Shown here one piece after another: positions 40,251-48,899 of a DNA stretch of 52,324 nt. Below the pieces are notes generated by a model. The model worked only from the letters and a program-made list of their open reading frames with translations, was not told the origin of the DNA and searched no databases. The stretch is from contig NZ_JAIWPU010000047.1 in assembly GCF_021191705.1 (NCBI RefSeq), positions 1 through 52,324 on the forward strand, in the 5' to 3' direction. Position numbers and translations under genes: made by a program. Position 1 is the stretch's first letter; every line of letters begins with the position of its first letter. The stretch comes from Proluteimonas flavola (GTDB lineage: Bacteria > Pseudomonadota > Gammaproteobacteria > Xanthomonadales > Xanthomonadaceae).

Positions 40251-40541
40251 TTGGATGCGATCGAATTTCTGGAGTCGGCGGGGCGTCGGCGTGCTGGTGG
40301 TGGGGGACTGATGCTGCAGGACTGGGCCGGTTTCGACATGCTTGCGCCTGGAGCGCGTGACGCATTGCTGTCCCGCGACCGGGACGCACTAGCGAGGACA
40401 CTCGACGCCCGCCCGGTCATGCTCTGCATGGTGTCGCTGCCCGATGAGGGGGAAACGGAATTGCCCGACGAGGCGCCCGATACCGACGAGCCGGATGACG
40501 ATTCACCGCCTGCCGAGGAGGAGCCGCCGACGCCGGCCTGA
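40251..40541 (+). CDS. Putative split-borosin precursor protein (SonA-like)
   Basis: A 96-residue protein with three parts: helical leader about 1-52, resembling the borosin-binding (LigA-like) domain (MDAIEFLESAGRR, then DMLAPGARDALLSRDRDALARTL); hydrophobic stretch V56-P64 (VMLCMVSLP) as core candidate; and a tail of Asp, Glu and Pro (65-96). TTG 40251 is chosen because AAGGGG at 40238-40243 is 7 nt upstream and the resulting N-terminus aligns with SonA. An in-frame GTG at 40206 lies inside the methyltransferase gene, and ATG 40311 would delete helix 1. Core boundaries and methylation sites are not determined. Confidence 0.72.
   Translation: MDAIEFLESAGRRRAGGGGLMLQDWAGFDMLAPGARDALLSRDRDALARTLDARPVMLCMVSLPDEGETELPDEAPDTDEPDDDSPPAEEEPPTPA
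40416..40442 (+). other. Candidate methylated core segment of the precursor
   Basis: Codes for VMLCMVSLP directly after the helical leader (RTLDARP). By position it matches the methylated YLVIS region of SonA. The assignment is inference. Confidence 0.45.
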
Positions 40542-40563
40542 GGGCCCCGCGGTGCAAGGGATC

Positions 40564-42390
40564 ATGCGCGCTGTCGTCTACCTGTTGGTTCTGGTGGTGG
40601 CGGTCATCGTCCGACCGGCGGGCGCTGCTGTGCCGTTCGAGCAGGCATTCGAAGAGGTCCGGCAGTTGCGGACCGCGGACACCAGGGCGTTCTCTGAAGC
40701 ACTGATCCGCCTGGAGGCGCGTGCGCCCGAAGCTTCGCCGTTGATGCGTGAGCGGCTGCGTGTGTTGCAGGCGCACCGGATGGTGATCACCGGGGATACC
40801 GCAGGTGGCATCACGTTGCTGAAAGAGCTTTCGGCCCCGGGGATGCCGGATCCACTGCGCTTCGAAGCAGGTGGTCTGCTGGCGAACACCTACGCGATCA
40901 CCCGGGAATTCCACGACGCGTTGCAGACGCTGGAGTTCGTGCTTCCGCTCGAATCGAGCGTGGCCGACCGCGACATCCGGCATACCGTTCTGCAATCCGC
41001 GGGCATCGCATACAACCTGGTCGGCGAATTTCGCATCGGTCTGCGCTACGCCGAGCGTGTGCTGTCCGAGTCGCCGAGCAGCCGGAGCCTGTGCCTCAAC
41101 GGCAATCTCGTGCTGGAGTCGCGTCTCGGACTCGGCATGACGATTTCCCAGCAGGAGGCCGAAGACATCGTCCGGAACTGCGAGGCGGCAGGTGAGCCGA
41201 TCCTGGCCGGGTTCTCACGCGAGTACGTGGCGCGATGGCACCACGGTCAGGGTCGCACCCGGGACGCACTACACCTGCTCGAGCAGGGCTTGGCGTCGGT
41301 GGAGCGCGCCGGTTATCCGATCCTGATCGGCCAGTTCCATGCCGCAATCGCCCAGTACCGGATGGCACTGGGCGACCGTGGAGGTGCCGGCCGTCATGCG
41401 CGACAGGCGGTGGCCCTGCTTGCGCCACATACGAGCCTGCTTCCGATCGTGGTGGCGTATCGAGTGCTGTACGAGATCGAGGCGGCGGAAAATGACGCGG
41501 CCGCGACCCTGATGGCGTATCGCCAATACTCGGATGCGGAGCGGGCCTACTTCAACGACGTGAAATCGCGTGAGATGGCGTATCAGGTCGTCCGCCACCA
41601 GTCGCTGCAGCAAGCGCAGCAGATCGAACTGCTGCATCAGAAGAACCAGCTCCTGGAGCTCCAGCAGCGGGTCTCGGAGCAGCGTGCACAAAGCTGGCTG
41701 CTGTTGGCGCTGGTGCTGGTCGGGATCGTTGCTTCAGTCGGCTACTGGGCTTTCAGGACCAAGCGCATGCAGCTCAAGCTCAAGCGTATGACCGAAACCG
41801 ATGCGCTGACCGGCATCTTCAACCGGCAGCACTTTGCCGAGCGTGCGGTCGCGGTGCTTGCGCAGTGCGAGCGGGAAGGACGTTCTGCGGCTCTCCTGAT
41901 GTTCGATTTGGATCATTTCAAGCAGGTCAACGATCGTCATGGCCATGCCGCAGGCGATTGGGCCCTGCGGCGCGTGGCGGATGTTGTCAGTCCGATGTGT
42001 CGCGACATGGACGCGTTCGGACGGCTCGGCGGTGAGGAATTCGCGATCATCCTGCCGGGTCTCGATGCGACCGCGGCCGTCCGCCTGGCGGGCGATGCGC
42101 AGGCGCGTTTCGCTACGATCGATACCCGCACGGCAGGTTATGGCTTCCGCCTCGCCGCGAGTTTCGGCGTCGCGGAAACCCGGCACGGTGGTTACGCTCT
42201 GGCGACGCTGCTCAGCCATGCCGACCAGGCGATGTACGCCGCCAAGCGCCGCGGTCGCCGGCAGGTGCGCGTCTATGCGCCGGGCATCGATGACACCGAT
42301 GCGGTGGTGGAAACGATCGAACTGCTGCGCGAGATCGTCCGGGAGCCAGTGCCGGCGACGGACATGCCGCCACGTCGCGCGATCGCCTGA
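40564..42390 (+). CDS. Membrane diguanylate cyclase with periplasmic helical-repeat sensor
   Basis: Makes c-di-GMP from two GTP. The 608-residue protein has a signal peptide (VVYLLVLVVAVIVRPAGAA), a periplasmic TPR-like helical domain (about 25-340), a coiled-coil segment (QSLQQAQQIELLHQKNQLLELQQR), one membrane helix (about 378-398) and a C-terminal GGDEF domain (410 on). Catalytic GGEEF is at 489-493, and RDMD at 480-483 is a proper RxxD inhibitory site five residues before it. ATG 40564 gives the signal peptide. It starts 22 bp after the precursor gene and is probably co-transcribed. Base use is like the rest of the cassette. Confidence 0.9.
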   Translation: MRAVVYLLVLVVAVIVRPAGAAVPFEQAFEEVRQLRTADTRAFSEALIRLEARAPEASPLMRERLRVLQAHRMVITGDTAGGITLLKELSAPGMPDPLRFEAGGLLANTYAITREFHDALQTLEFVLPLESSVADRDIRHTVLQSAGIAYNLVGEFRIGLRYAERVLSESPSSRSLCLNGNLVLESRLGLGMTISQQEAEDIVRNCEAAGEPILAGFSREYVARWHHGQGRTRDALHLLEQGLASVERAGYPILIGQFHAAIAQYRMALGDRGGAGRHARQAVALLAPHTSLLPIVVAYRVLYEIEAAENDAAATLMAYRQYSDAERAYFNDVKSREMAYQVVRHQSLQQAQQIELLHQKNQLLELQQRVSEQRAQSWLLLALVLVGIVASVGYWAFRTKRMQLKLKRMTETDALTGIFNRQHFAERAVAVLAQCEREGRSAALLMFDLDHFKQVNDRHGHAAGDWALRRVADVVSPMCRDMDAFGRLGGEEFAIILPGLDATAAVRLAGDAQARFATIDTRTAGYGFRLAASFGVAETRHGGYALATLLSHADQAMYAAKRRGRRQVRVYAPGIDDTDAVVETIELLREIVREPVPATDMPPRRAIA

Positions 42391-42410
42391 TCGCGCGACG
42401 CATCGCCGCC

Positions 42411-43877
42411 TCACGCCGGATCGCGGATCACCAGCAGGCGTTCCTCGGTCATATCGCGGATCGCGTACTTCACGCCTTCGCGGCCGCAGCCCGAATCCTT
42501 GATGCCGCCGTAGGGCATGTTGTCGACGCGGAAGCTCGGCACGTCGCCGACGACCACGCCGCCGGCTTCGATCCGGTCCCAGGCGCGCATCGCGTGGGCG
42601 AGGTTGCCGGTGAACACGCCGGCCTGCAGGCCGAAGTCGCTGTCGTTCACCCGGTCGATCGCCGCGTCGAAGCTGTCGACCGGTTCCAGGATCGCGACCG
42701 GGCCGAAGACTTCCTTGCGCTCGAGGTCCGCATCGCGCGGCACCTTCTCCAGCAGCGTCGCGGGAATGAGGTTGCCCTCGCGCTTGCCGCCGGCGATGAC
42801 CTTGGCGCCGGCCTTGCGCGCGGCGTCGATCCAGGACTCGATGCGGTCGGCCGCGTCGCTGTCGATGACCGGACCAACGAAGGTGTTCTCGTCGCGAGGA
42901 TCGCCGCTGCGCAGCGCACCGATCGCCTTCTTCAGCTTGCGACGCAATGCTTCGTGCACCGTGCGATGCGCATAGATGCGCTGCACGCCGATGCAGCTCT
43001 GGCCGGACTGGTAATACGCGCCGAATACCAGGCGCTCGACCACCTTGTCCAGCGGCAGGCCGGGATCCTCGTCGACGATGCAGGCCGCGTTGCCGCCGAG
43101 TTCCAGCACGACCTTCTTCTTGCCGGCGCGCGCCTTGAGGTCCCAGCCGATCAGGCCGCCCGTGAAGCTCAGCAGCGCGATGCGCTCGTCCTCGGTCAGT
43201 GCCGCCGCGTCCTCGTTGCTGCACGGGATCACCGAAAACGCGCCCCTGGGCAGGTCGGTCTCGGCGAGGATCTCGCCGATGATCAGCGCGCCGACCGGTG
43301 TCTTCGCCGCCGGCTTGAGTACGAACGGACAGCCCGCCGCGATCGCCGGTGCCACCTTGTGGGCCACCAGGTTCAACGGGAAGTTGAATGGCGTGATGAA
43401 ACTGCACACGCCGATCGGCACGCGTTTGACCATGCCGCGGTAGCCACGCGTGCGCTCGGAAATCTGCAGCTCGATGACCTCGCCTTCGCTGCGCGTGGCT
43501 TCGCCGGCGGCGATGCGGAAGGTGTCGATCAGGCGCGCGACTTCGCCGCGCGCATCCCTGATCGGCTTGCCGGCCTCGATGCACAGCGCGAGCGCGAGTT
43601 CGTCGAAGCGTTCCTCGAAGCGGCGCACGCAATGTTCGAGCACGTCGCGGCGCTTGTCCGGCGGGAAATCGGCCATCGGCCCGCGCGCCTTGTGCGCGGC
43701 GACGATGGCCTTGCGGATCGCGGCGGCGTCGCCCATTGCCACGCGCGTGGCGACCTGGCCGCTGTACTTGTCGCGCACCTCGAGGTCGGTGTTCGCGGCG
43801 ACGGCGGCGTTGGCGAGGTAGTAGGGATAGCTGCGGGCGAGCCCGACGGTCTTGCGGGCGGTCTTCTGCTTGGCCAT
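42411..43877 (-). CDS. NAD(P)-dependent aldehyde dehydrogenase
   Basis: Oxidises an unidentified aldehyde to the acid. 488 residues. Visible features are the nucleophile C295 in YYQSGQSCIGVQ, the general base in VVLELGGN, the cofactor region SFITPFNFPLNLVAHKVAPAIAAGCPFVLKPA, and FGPVAILEPVDS and GGIKDSGCGREG near the end. The branch resembles lactaldehyde/phosphonoacetaldehyde-type enzymes, but I would not fix the substrate. It is 43 bp downstream of the TPP enzyme gene, likely one operon. Confidence 0.88.
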   Translation of the reverse strand: MAKQKTARKTVGLARSYPYYLANAAVAANTDLEVRDKYSGQVATRVAMGDAAAIRKAIVAAHKARGPMADFPPDKRRDVLEHCVRRFEERFDELALALCIEAGKPIRDARGEVARLIDTFRIAAGEATRSEGEVIELQISERTRGYRGMVKRVPIGVCSFITPFNFPLNLVAHKVAPAIAAGCPFVLKPAAKTPVGALIIGEILAETDLPRGAFSVIPCSNEDAAALTEDERIALLSFTGGLIGWDLKARAGKKKVVLELGGNAACIVDEDPGLPLDKVVERLVFGAYYQSGQSCIGVQRIYAHRTVHEALRRKLKKAIGALRSGDPRDENTFVGPVIDSDAADRIESWIDAARKAGAKVIAGGKREGNLIPATLLEKVPRDADLERKEVFGPVAILEPVDSFDAAIDRVNDSDFGLQAGVFTGNLAHAMRAWDRIEAGGVVVGDVPSFRVDNMPYGGIKDSGCGREGVKYAIRDMTEERLLVIRDPA

Positions 43878-43920
43878 GGGGCGCTCCGGAATCGGACGAA
43901 AAGGAAAGGCGCGGCGCGGA

Positions 43921-45570
43921 TCAGTCGATCGCCGCGCTGCGCAGGGGAATTTCGGTGTTGAGCAGGGCGTCGTCGTCGCCGTAGTCGATGGCGAGATCGA
44001 TCAGGTCGACGCCGGGCGTGTCCAGTGCGGTACGCAGGATGTCCGCGAACGCGGCGGCGCTGTCCGGGCGATGGCCTCGCGCGCCGTAGCTTTCGGCGTA
44101 ACGCACGAAATCCGGATTGCCGTAATCCATGCCGTAGACCGGGTAATCCTCGTGCTGCTGCTTCCACTTGATCATGCCGTAGGCATCGTCGCGCAGCACG
44201 ATGACCACGAGATCGAGCTTCAGCCGCACCGCGGTTTCGAGTTCCTGCGAATTCATCATGAAACCGCCGTCGCCGCAGACCGCGACGATCTTCCGGTCCT
44301 CGTGCACCAGCTTGGCGGCGATCGCCGACGGCAGGCCCGCGCCCATCGTCGCCAGCGCGTTGTCGAGCAGCAGCGTGTTGGGTTCACGGCAGCGGTCGTT
44401 GCGTGCGAACCACAGCTTGTAGAGGCCGTTGTCGAGACAGACGATGTCGCGCGGGTCGAGCGCGTCGCGCAGGGTCTTGACGAGATGCGGGCCGTGCACG
44501 GGAAAGCGGTCGTCGCCCGCGAGTTCGGCGATGTTCTCGCACAGCGCGGTGCGTACGCGGTCGAAGAATGCGAAGTCCCAGTGCGGTTGCGGCGCATCCA
44601 GCGCTTCGGCCAGTTGCCAGACCGTGTTGGCGATGTCGCCGACGACCTCGATCTGCGGGAAATACACCTGGTCGACGACCGCGCTTTCGTAGTTCACGTG
44701 GATCACCGTGCGCCGGCCGCGGTGCATGAAGAACGGCGGCTTCTCGATGACGTCGTGGCCGATGTTGACGATGCAGTCGGCCGCGTCGATCGCGCGGTGC
44801 ACGAAATCCTTGTCCGACAGGGCGGCGGTGCCGAGCCACAGCGGATGCGTTTCGTCGAGCACACCCTTGCCCATCTGGGTGCTGAAGAACGGAACGCCGA
44901 GCCGGTCGACGAAGGCGCGCAGCATCTTCGCCGTGGTCTTGCGGTTGGCGCCGGCGCCGATCATCAGCAGCGGATGCTTCGCATTGCGGATCGCCTCGGC
45001 GGCATGCGAGATCGCCTTGTGCTCGGCCAGCGGCCGGCGCGTGTAGGGTGCGGGCAGCAGGCGCGCGTCGGTGTCGTCGCCGGCGATGTCCTGCGGCAGC
45101 TCGAGATGGGTCGCGCCGGGACGTTCCTCCTCCGCGCGCTGGAACGCATCACGCACGCGCGCCGGGATCGCGTCGGCGGACACCAACTGGTGCGTCGACT
45201 TGGTCAGCGACCGCATCATGTCGACGACGTCGACGATCTGGAAATGGCCCTGCTTGCTGGAGCGGATCGGTTTCTGCCCGGTGATCATCAGCATCGGCAT
45301 CGCCCCGAGCTGCGCGTAGGCGGCGGGCGTGACGAGGTTGGTCGCGCCCGGGCCAAGGGTCGACAGGCACACGCCGGCCTTGCCGGTCAGTCGCCCGCAG
45401 GTCGCGGCCATGAAGCCGGCGGCCTGTTCGTGACGGGTGAGGACCAGCGCGATGTCGGACGCGCGCAGGGATTCGAGCAGGTCGAGGTTCTCCTCGCCGG
45501 GAATGCCGAACACGTGGGTCACGCCCTCGGCTTCGAGCGCCTGGACGAACAGGTCGGACGCCTTGGTCAT
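43921..45570 (-). CDS. Acetolactate synthase-like TPP enzyme
   Basis: Thiamine-diphosphate enzyme that probably condenses two pyruvates to acetolactate. 549 residues: N-terminal PYR domain with the catalytic glutamate E48 (TRHEQAAGF), central domain, and C-terminal PP domain with the TPP/Mg motif CGDGGFMMNSQELETAVRL. Size and motifs suit the catabolic AlsS or IlvB type; no small regulatory subunit (ilvN/ilvH) is adjacent, which favours a stand-alone enzyme. Other TPP carboligases (for example glyoxylate carboligase) cannot be fully excluded. First gene of the pair with the aldehyde dehydrogenase. Confidence 0.85.
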   Translation of the reverse strand: MTKASDLFVQALEAEGVTHVFGIPGEENLDLLESLRASDIALVLTRHEQAAGFMAATCGRLTGKAGVCLSTLGPGATNLVTPAAYAQLGAMPMLMITGQKPIRSSKQGHFQIVDVVDMMRSLTKSTHQLVSADAIPARVRDAFQRAEEERPGATHLELPQDIAGDDTDARLLPAPYTRRPLAEHKAISHAAEAIRNAKHPLLMIGAGANRKTTAKMLRAFVDRLGVPFFSTQMGKGVLDETHPLWLGTAALSDKDFVHRAIDAADCIVNIGHDVIEKPPFFMHRGRRTVIHVNYESAVVDQVYFPQIEVVGDIANTVWQLAEALDAPQPHWDFAFFDRVRTALCENIAELAGDDRFPVHGPHLVKTLRDALDPRDIVCLDNGLYKLWFARNDRCREPNTLLLDNALATMGAGLPSAIAAKLVHEDRKIVAVCGDGGFMMNSQELETAVRLKLDLVVIVLRDDAYGMIKWKQQHEDYPVYGMDYGNPDFVRYAESYGARGHRPDSAAAFADILRTALDTPGVDLIDLAIDYGDDDALLNTEIPLRSAAID

Positions 45571-45778
45571 CGCGCGGGAACTCCGTCGTGAGGTGGACGC
45601 CCAGCATGGCAGCGGCGGCGTGAGCGGCGGGCGAGATGCGGCGCAACGATGCGTGTGTCCCGGCCGGCTCTTGCGGGCTGGCGGGCAAGTCCCGTCCGAG
45701 TCGAACCGGCGCACGCGATCTGCCATCGGCTGCTGCCTACTTGCCAAAGACAACCGTCGCAGCGGATGTGGGAGCGGA

Positions 45779-45850
45779 TGTGGAAGCGCGCTTGCGCGCG
45801 ATGAGGCTCGACCGGGAAAGCCCCATCGCGCGCGAGCGCGCGCCCCCCCC
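45779..45850. repeat. REP hairpin ending in an eight-C tract
   Basis: TGTGGAAGCGCGCTTGCGCG at the left, GAGCGCGCGCC at the right, then CCCCCC. The right end has lost its usual GCTCCCAC to a homopolymer run. The spacer 45571-46007 has no gene, only this REP and the next. Confidence 0.8.
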
Positions 45851-45918
45851 GGCCAACGTACGACCCCGAACGAATCCCACGACGCGACACGCGCAAGCTG
45901 CCAGCCGCGTCGCACCCT

Positions 45919-45988
45919 TGTAGGAGCGCGCTTGCGCGCGAGGGGGCCTGACCGGGAAAGCCATATCGCGCGCGAGCGCGCTCCCACA
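45919..45988. repeat. REP hairpin
   Basis: TGTAGGAGCGCGC at the left and GCGCGCTCCCACA at the right with the CCTGACCGGGAAAGCC centre. It lies immediately after the xseA stop. Confidence 0.85.
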
Positions 45989-46007
45989 CAGGCATACGTC
46001 CGGCTGC

Positions 46008-47351
46008 TCAGAACTCCGATGACTCCACGCGCACGCGCAGGCTGCCGTCCACGAGTCGCGCCTGCAGCGTCTCGCCCGGCGCCGCATCGTCGACCCGGCG
46101 CACGATGCCGCCGTCATCGCGTTGCAGGATGCTGTAGCCGCGGGCGATCGTCGCCAGCGGGCTCACCGCTTCCAGCGAACGGGCCAGTCCACGCAGTCGC
46201 AGGTGATCGCGTTCGAGGTGGCGGACGAGTGCCGCGCGTGGACGCGGTGCCAGCGCGGCCAGGCGTTCGCGCAGCTGTTGCAGCCGTCGCCGCGGCGTGC
46301 CCGCGCGCAGCACCACTTCGGCGTGGCGCAGCCGCGCGCCGCGCTGCTGCAGCTGCTGGCGCATCGCCGTCGACAGGCGCCGCAGGGCTTCGTCCTGGCG
46401 GAGACGCAAAGCATCCAGACGCGCCTGCGGGCGCTGTGCCTGCAGGCGCAATGCAACCCGGTCGAGACGCTGGAAGCGCTGCTGCATCGAACGCAGATGC
46501 GCGTCGTCGACATGGCGCTGCAGGCGGCGCACGCGCGTCGCAAGTTCGTTGCGGTCGGGGACCAGCAGTTCCGCGGCCACCGATGGCGTGGGCGCGCGCA
46601 GGTCGGCGGCGAAGTCGGTCAGGCTGAAGTCGGTCTCATGGCCGATCGCCGAGACGACCGGCACCGGCGACGCGGCGACGGCGCGCGCGAGCGCCTCGTC
46701 GTTGAATGCCCACAGGTCTTCCAGCGAACCACCGCCGCGCGCGAGCAGGATCACGTCGTAGCGGCCACTGGCACCGGCGCGTTCGAGCATCGCGCGGATC
46801 TTCGGCGGTGCATCGGTGCCCTGGACCGGCACCGGCAACACGTCGACCTCGACCAGCGGCAGGCGACGCGCGAGCACGCTCAGCACGTCGCGGACGGCTG
46901 CGCCGGACGGCGAGGTGATGACGCCGATCCGCCGCGGGAACGCGGGCAGGGTGCGCTTGCGCCCGGCATCGAACAGGCCTTCGGCCTGCAGCCGCGCCTT
47001 GAGTACATCGAACGCGCGGCGCAGCGCGCCTTCGCCGGCTTCCTCCAGCGAATCGAGGATCAGCTGGTAGTCGCCGCGCGCCTCGTACAGCGTGACCCGG
47101 CCGCGCGCGCGGACCAGCAGGCCTTCGCGCGGTACGAAACGCAGCCCAAGGCCGCGCGAGCGGAACAGGGCGCAGCGCACCTGCGCGCGCGCATCCTTGA
47201 GCGTGAAATACAGATGTCCCGACGCCGGCCGCGACACGTTGCCGAGCTCGCCTTCGACGACGACGTTCGGAAACGTGTCCTCCAGCAATCCGCGCGCCAG
47301 CGTGTTGAGCTGGGTGGGTGTGAGGACGTCGGAGGGGCTGGTCTCGTGCAT
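46008..47351 (-). CDS. xseA: Exodeoxyribonuclease VII large subunit
   Basis: Large subunit of exonuclease VII, which degrades single-stranded DNA. 447 residues: N-terminal OB-fold ([44 protein letters not shown]), catalytic domain with [16 protein letters not shown] and [22 protein letters not shown], a long coiled-coil (about 270-390), and the C-terminal [12 protein letters not shown]. The start MHETSP is chosen over upstream codons that would lie in the intergenic repeat. xseB is not in the window. Confidence 0.95.
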   Translation of the reverse strand: MHETSPSDVLTPTQLNTLARGLLEDTFPNVVVEGELGNVSRPASGHLYFTLKDARAQVRCALFRSRGLGLRFVPREGLLVRARGRVTLYEARGDYQLILDSLEEAGEGALRRAFDVLKARLQAEGLFDAGRKRTLPAFPRRIGVITSPSGAAVRDVLSVLARRLPLVEVDVLPVPVQGTDAPPKIRAMLERAGASGRYDVILLARGGGSLEDLWAFNDEALARAVAASPVPVVSAIGHETDFSLTDFAADLRAPTPSVAAELLVPDRNELATRVRRLQRHVDDAHLRSMQQRFQRLDRVALRLQAQRPQARLDALRLRQDEALRRLSTAMRQQLQQRGARLRHAEVVLRAGTPRRRLQQLRERLAALAPRPRAALVRHLERDHLRLRGLARSLEAVSPLATIARGYSILQRDDGGIVRRVDDAAPGETLQARLVDGSLRVRVESSEF

Positions 47352-47403
47352 GGGGACAGGATACCGGTTGCCCTGAAACCAGAATGCGTCATCGGTGCCA
47401 GGC

Positions 47404-47442
47404 GGCTGAGCCCTCCCCCGCAATGCGGGGGAGGGCTCAGCC
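47404..47442. repeat. 18-bp perfect inverted repeat
   Basis: GGCTGAGCCCTCCCCCGC (47404-47421) and its exact reverse complement (47425-47442) with a three-base loop. It lies between divergent genes and has no T-run, so I class it as a repeat rather than a terminator. Confidence 0.85.
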
Positions 47443-47600
47443 GGCACCACTGCGACACACGGTCGCATTGGCATCGCCACATGCGCACAGCCAGCATGAC
47501 GGTCGCTTGCGTCGCGCGGTGGCCGGATATCGCGCGCTGCGATACTGCCTGCCACCGGGCGCGATTCCGGCGCCCACATGTCGACCCAAGGAGCACCGCG

Positions 47601-48122
47601 ATGTCCGCACGCCGCCCGTTTTCCCTCGCCATCGGTCCCATCGGCGCCGCGCTGATCCTGGCGCTCGCCGGTTGCCAGCCGGCGACGCCGGACGCGCCGT
47701 CACCGGCCGCGAGTGCCGCGGACGCTGGCGCCGGCATTGTCGTCAGCGAGGCCTGGATCCGCGAGACGCCGCCGAACGCCGCGGTCGCCGGTGGCTATCT
47801 CACGCTGCACAGCGCTGCAGCCGACCGGCTGCTCTCGGTCGACACGCCGGCAGCGGCCAGCGTCGAGATCCACGAGATGTCCCACGCGGGCGGCATGATG
47901 CGCATGCGCGAACTCCCCGACGGTGTCGAACTGCCCGCCGGCACCGAAGTGACGCTGAAGCCCGGTGGCAACCATCTGATGTTCATCGATCCGGTCGAGC
48001 CCGTGCGCGCCGGCCAGTCGATCGAGGCCACGTTGCGGTTCGCCAATGCGCCGGAGCAGGCCGTGACCTTCGAAGTGCGTCCGCTCGGCGATGCGCCTGC
48101 GGCCGATCACACCGGCCACTGA
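47601..48122 (+). CDS. PCu(A)C-family copper chaperone, lipoprotein
   Basis: Periplasmic Cu(I) carrier that helps load the CuA centre of cytochrome c oxidase. 173 residues with a lipoprotein signal peptide (LILALAGC, C25) and the PCu(A)C domain. The copper ligands fit the family pattern: H91 and M93 (IHEM), M102, H125 and M127 (GGNHLMF). A His-containing tail (ADHTGH) is a further possible metal site. ATG 47601 has the strong AAGGAG at 47587-47592. TGCGATACT upstream (47538-47546) is a possible extended -10. Confidence 0.9.
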   Translation: MSARRPFSLAIGPIGAALILALAGCQPATPDAPSPAASAADAGAGIVVSEAWIRETPPNAAVAGGYLTLHSAAADRLLSVDTPAAASVEIHEMSHAGGMMRMRELPDGVELPAGTEVTLKPGGNHLMFIDPVEPVRAGQSIEATLRFANAPEQAVTFEVRPLGDAPAADHTGH

Positions 48123-48181
48123 TCGCAGCACACGCGTCCGCAGGATGGGGAGAGCGCAGCGGAACCCATCGTGCCGCCGCA

Positions 48182-48255
48182 CCTGTGGGAGCGCGCTCGC
48201 GCGCGACTCGGGGCGCGCCTTGAATGCCCATCGCGCGCAAGCGCACTCCCACAGG
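48182..48255. repeat. REP hairpin flanked by inverted GGATGGG repeats
   Basis: CCTGTGGGAGCGCGCTC at the left and its inverse at the right. It is bracketed by GCAGGATGGGGAGAGCGCAG (48133 on) and the inverted form ending GACCCATCCTGCG (near 48316), so one repeat type is nested between copies of another. The spacer 48123-48323 holds nothing else. Confidence 0.8.
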
Positions 48256-48323
48256 ACGACATGGTCATCGCGCGTGCATCGCAAATGGGGTCCGCTGCGC
48301 TCGACCCATCCTGCGCGTGACAT

Positions 48324-48899
48324 TCAGCCGTCGGTCGGCGGCCTTCGCTCCGGCCCGGGCCGCTTGGCGAGTTTGCGCTGCAGCGAGCGGCGGTGCATGC
48401 CGAGCAGGCGCGCGGTGGCGGAAATGTTGCCGCCGGTTTCGGCCAGCGCCTGCTGGATGTGTTCCCACTCCAGCCGGTGCAGCGGAATCATGGTCGGACT
48501 TTCGAGCGTGCCGTCCTCGTCGCGTTCCGGCAACGGCGCGCCGGGCGCGGTTTCGGTGTCGAGCAGGATGCGCTGCAGCGTGTCGGCGGACACCGGCTTG
48601 GGCAGGTAGTCGTCGGCGCCGCGCTTGATCGCCTCCACGGCCGTCGCGATGCTCGCGTAGCCGGTGACCAGCAGGATGCGCATGTCGGCGCGGATCGCGC
48701 GCAGTGGCTCGATCAGCGACAGCCCGGAGGCCTCGCCGAGCTTGAGATCGACCAGCGCGAAATCCGGCGCGATGCGCGTGGCGACATCCAGTGCGGTGAC
48801 CGGATCGGCGGCGATCTCGCACTCGATGCCACGCCGCGTCAATGCGCGTCGCAGCGCCTCCAGGTACAGGGTGTCGTCGTCGATCAGCAGGCCCTTCAT
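48324..48899 (-). CDS. Response regulator, RegA/ActR family
   Basis: A 191-residue two-domain regulator: receiver with phosphorylation site D51 (FALVDLKLG), conserved T and K (LLVTGYAS, YLPKP), and a Fis-type helix-turn-helix at the C-terminus (GGNISATARLLGMHRRSLQRKL). This is the single-component-length RegA/PrrA/ActR architecture without an AAA+ domain. In other proteobacteria it controls redox-responsive genes such as those for terminal oxidases. It overlaps its kinase gene by four bases. Confidence 0.9.
   Translation of the reverse strand: MKGLLIDDDTLYLEALRRALTRRGIECEIAADPVTALDVATRIAPDFALVDLKLGEASGLSLIEPLRAIRADMRILLVTGYASIATAVEAIKRGADDYLPKPVSADTLQRILLDTETAPGAPLPERDEDGTLESPTMIPLHRLEWEHIQQALAETGGNISATARLLGMHRRSLQRKLAKRPGPERRPPTDG

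Noticed and set aside
45779..45988. CRISPR-like array
   Set aside because: Only two REP hairpins of about 70 bp, each self-complementary, with no regular spacers and no cas genes in the window.
47404..47442. Bidirectional terminator between xseA and the copper chaperone
   Set aside because: The genes are divergent, so no transcript ends there, and there is no T-run. It is a dispersed inverted repeat.
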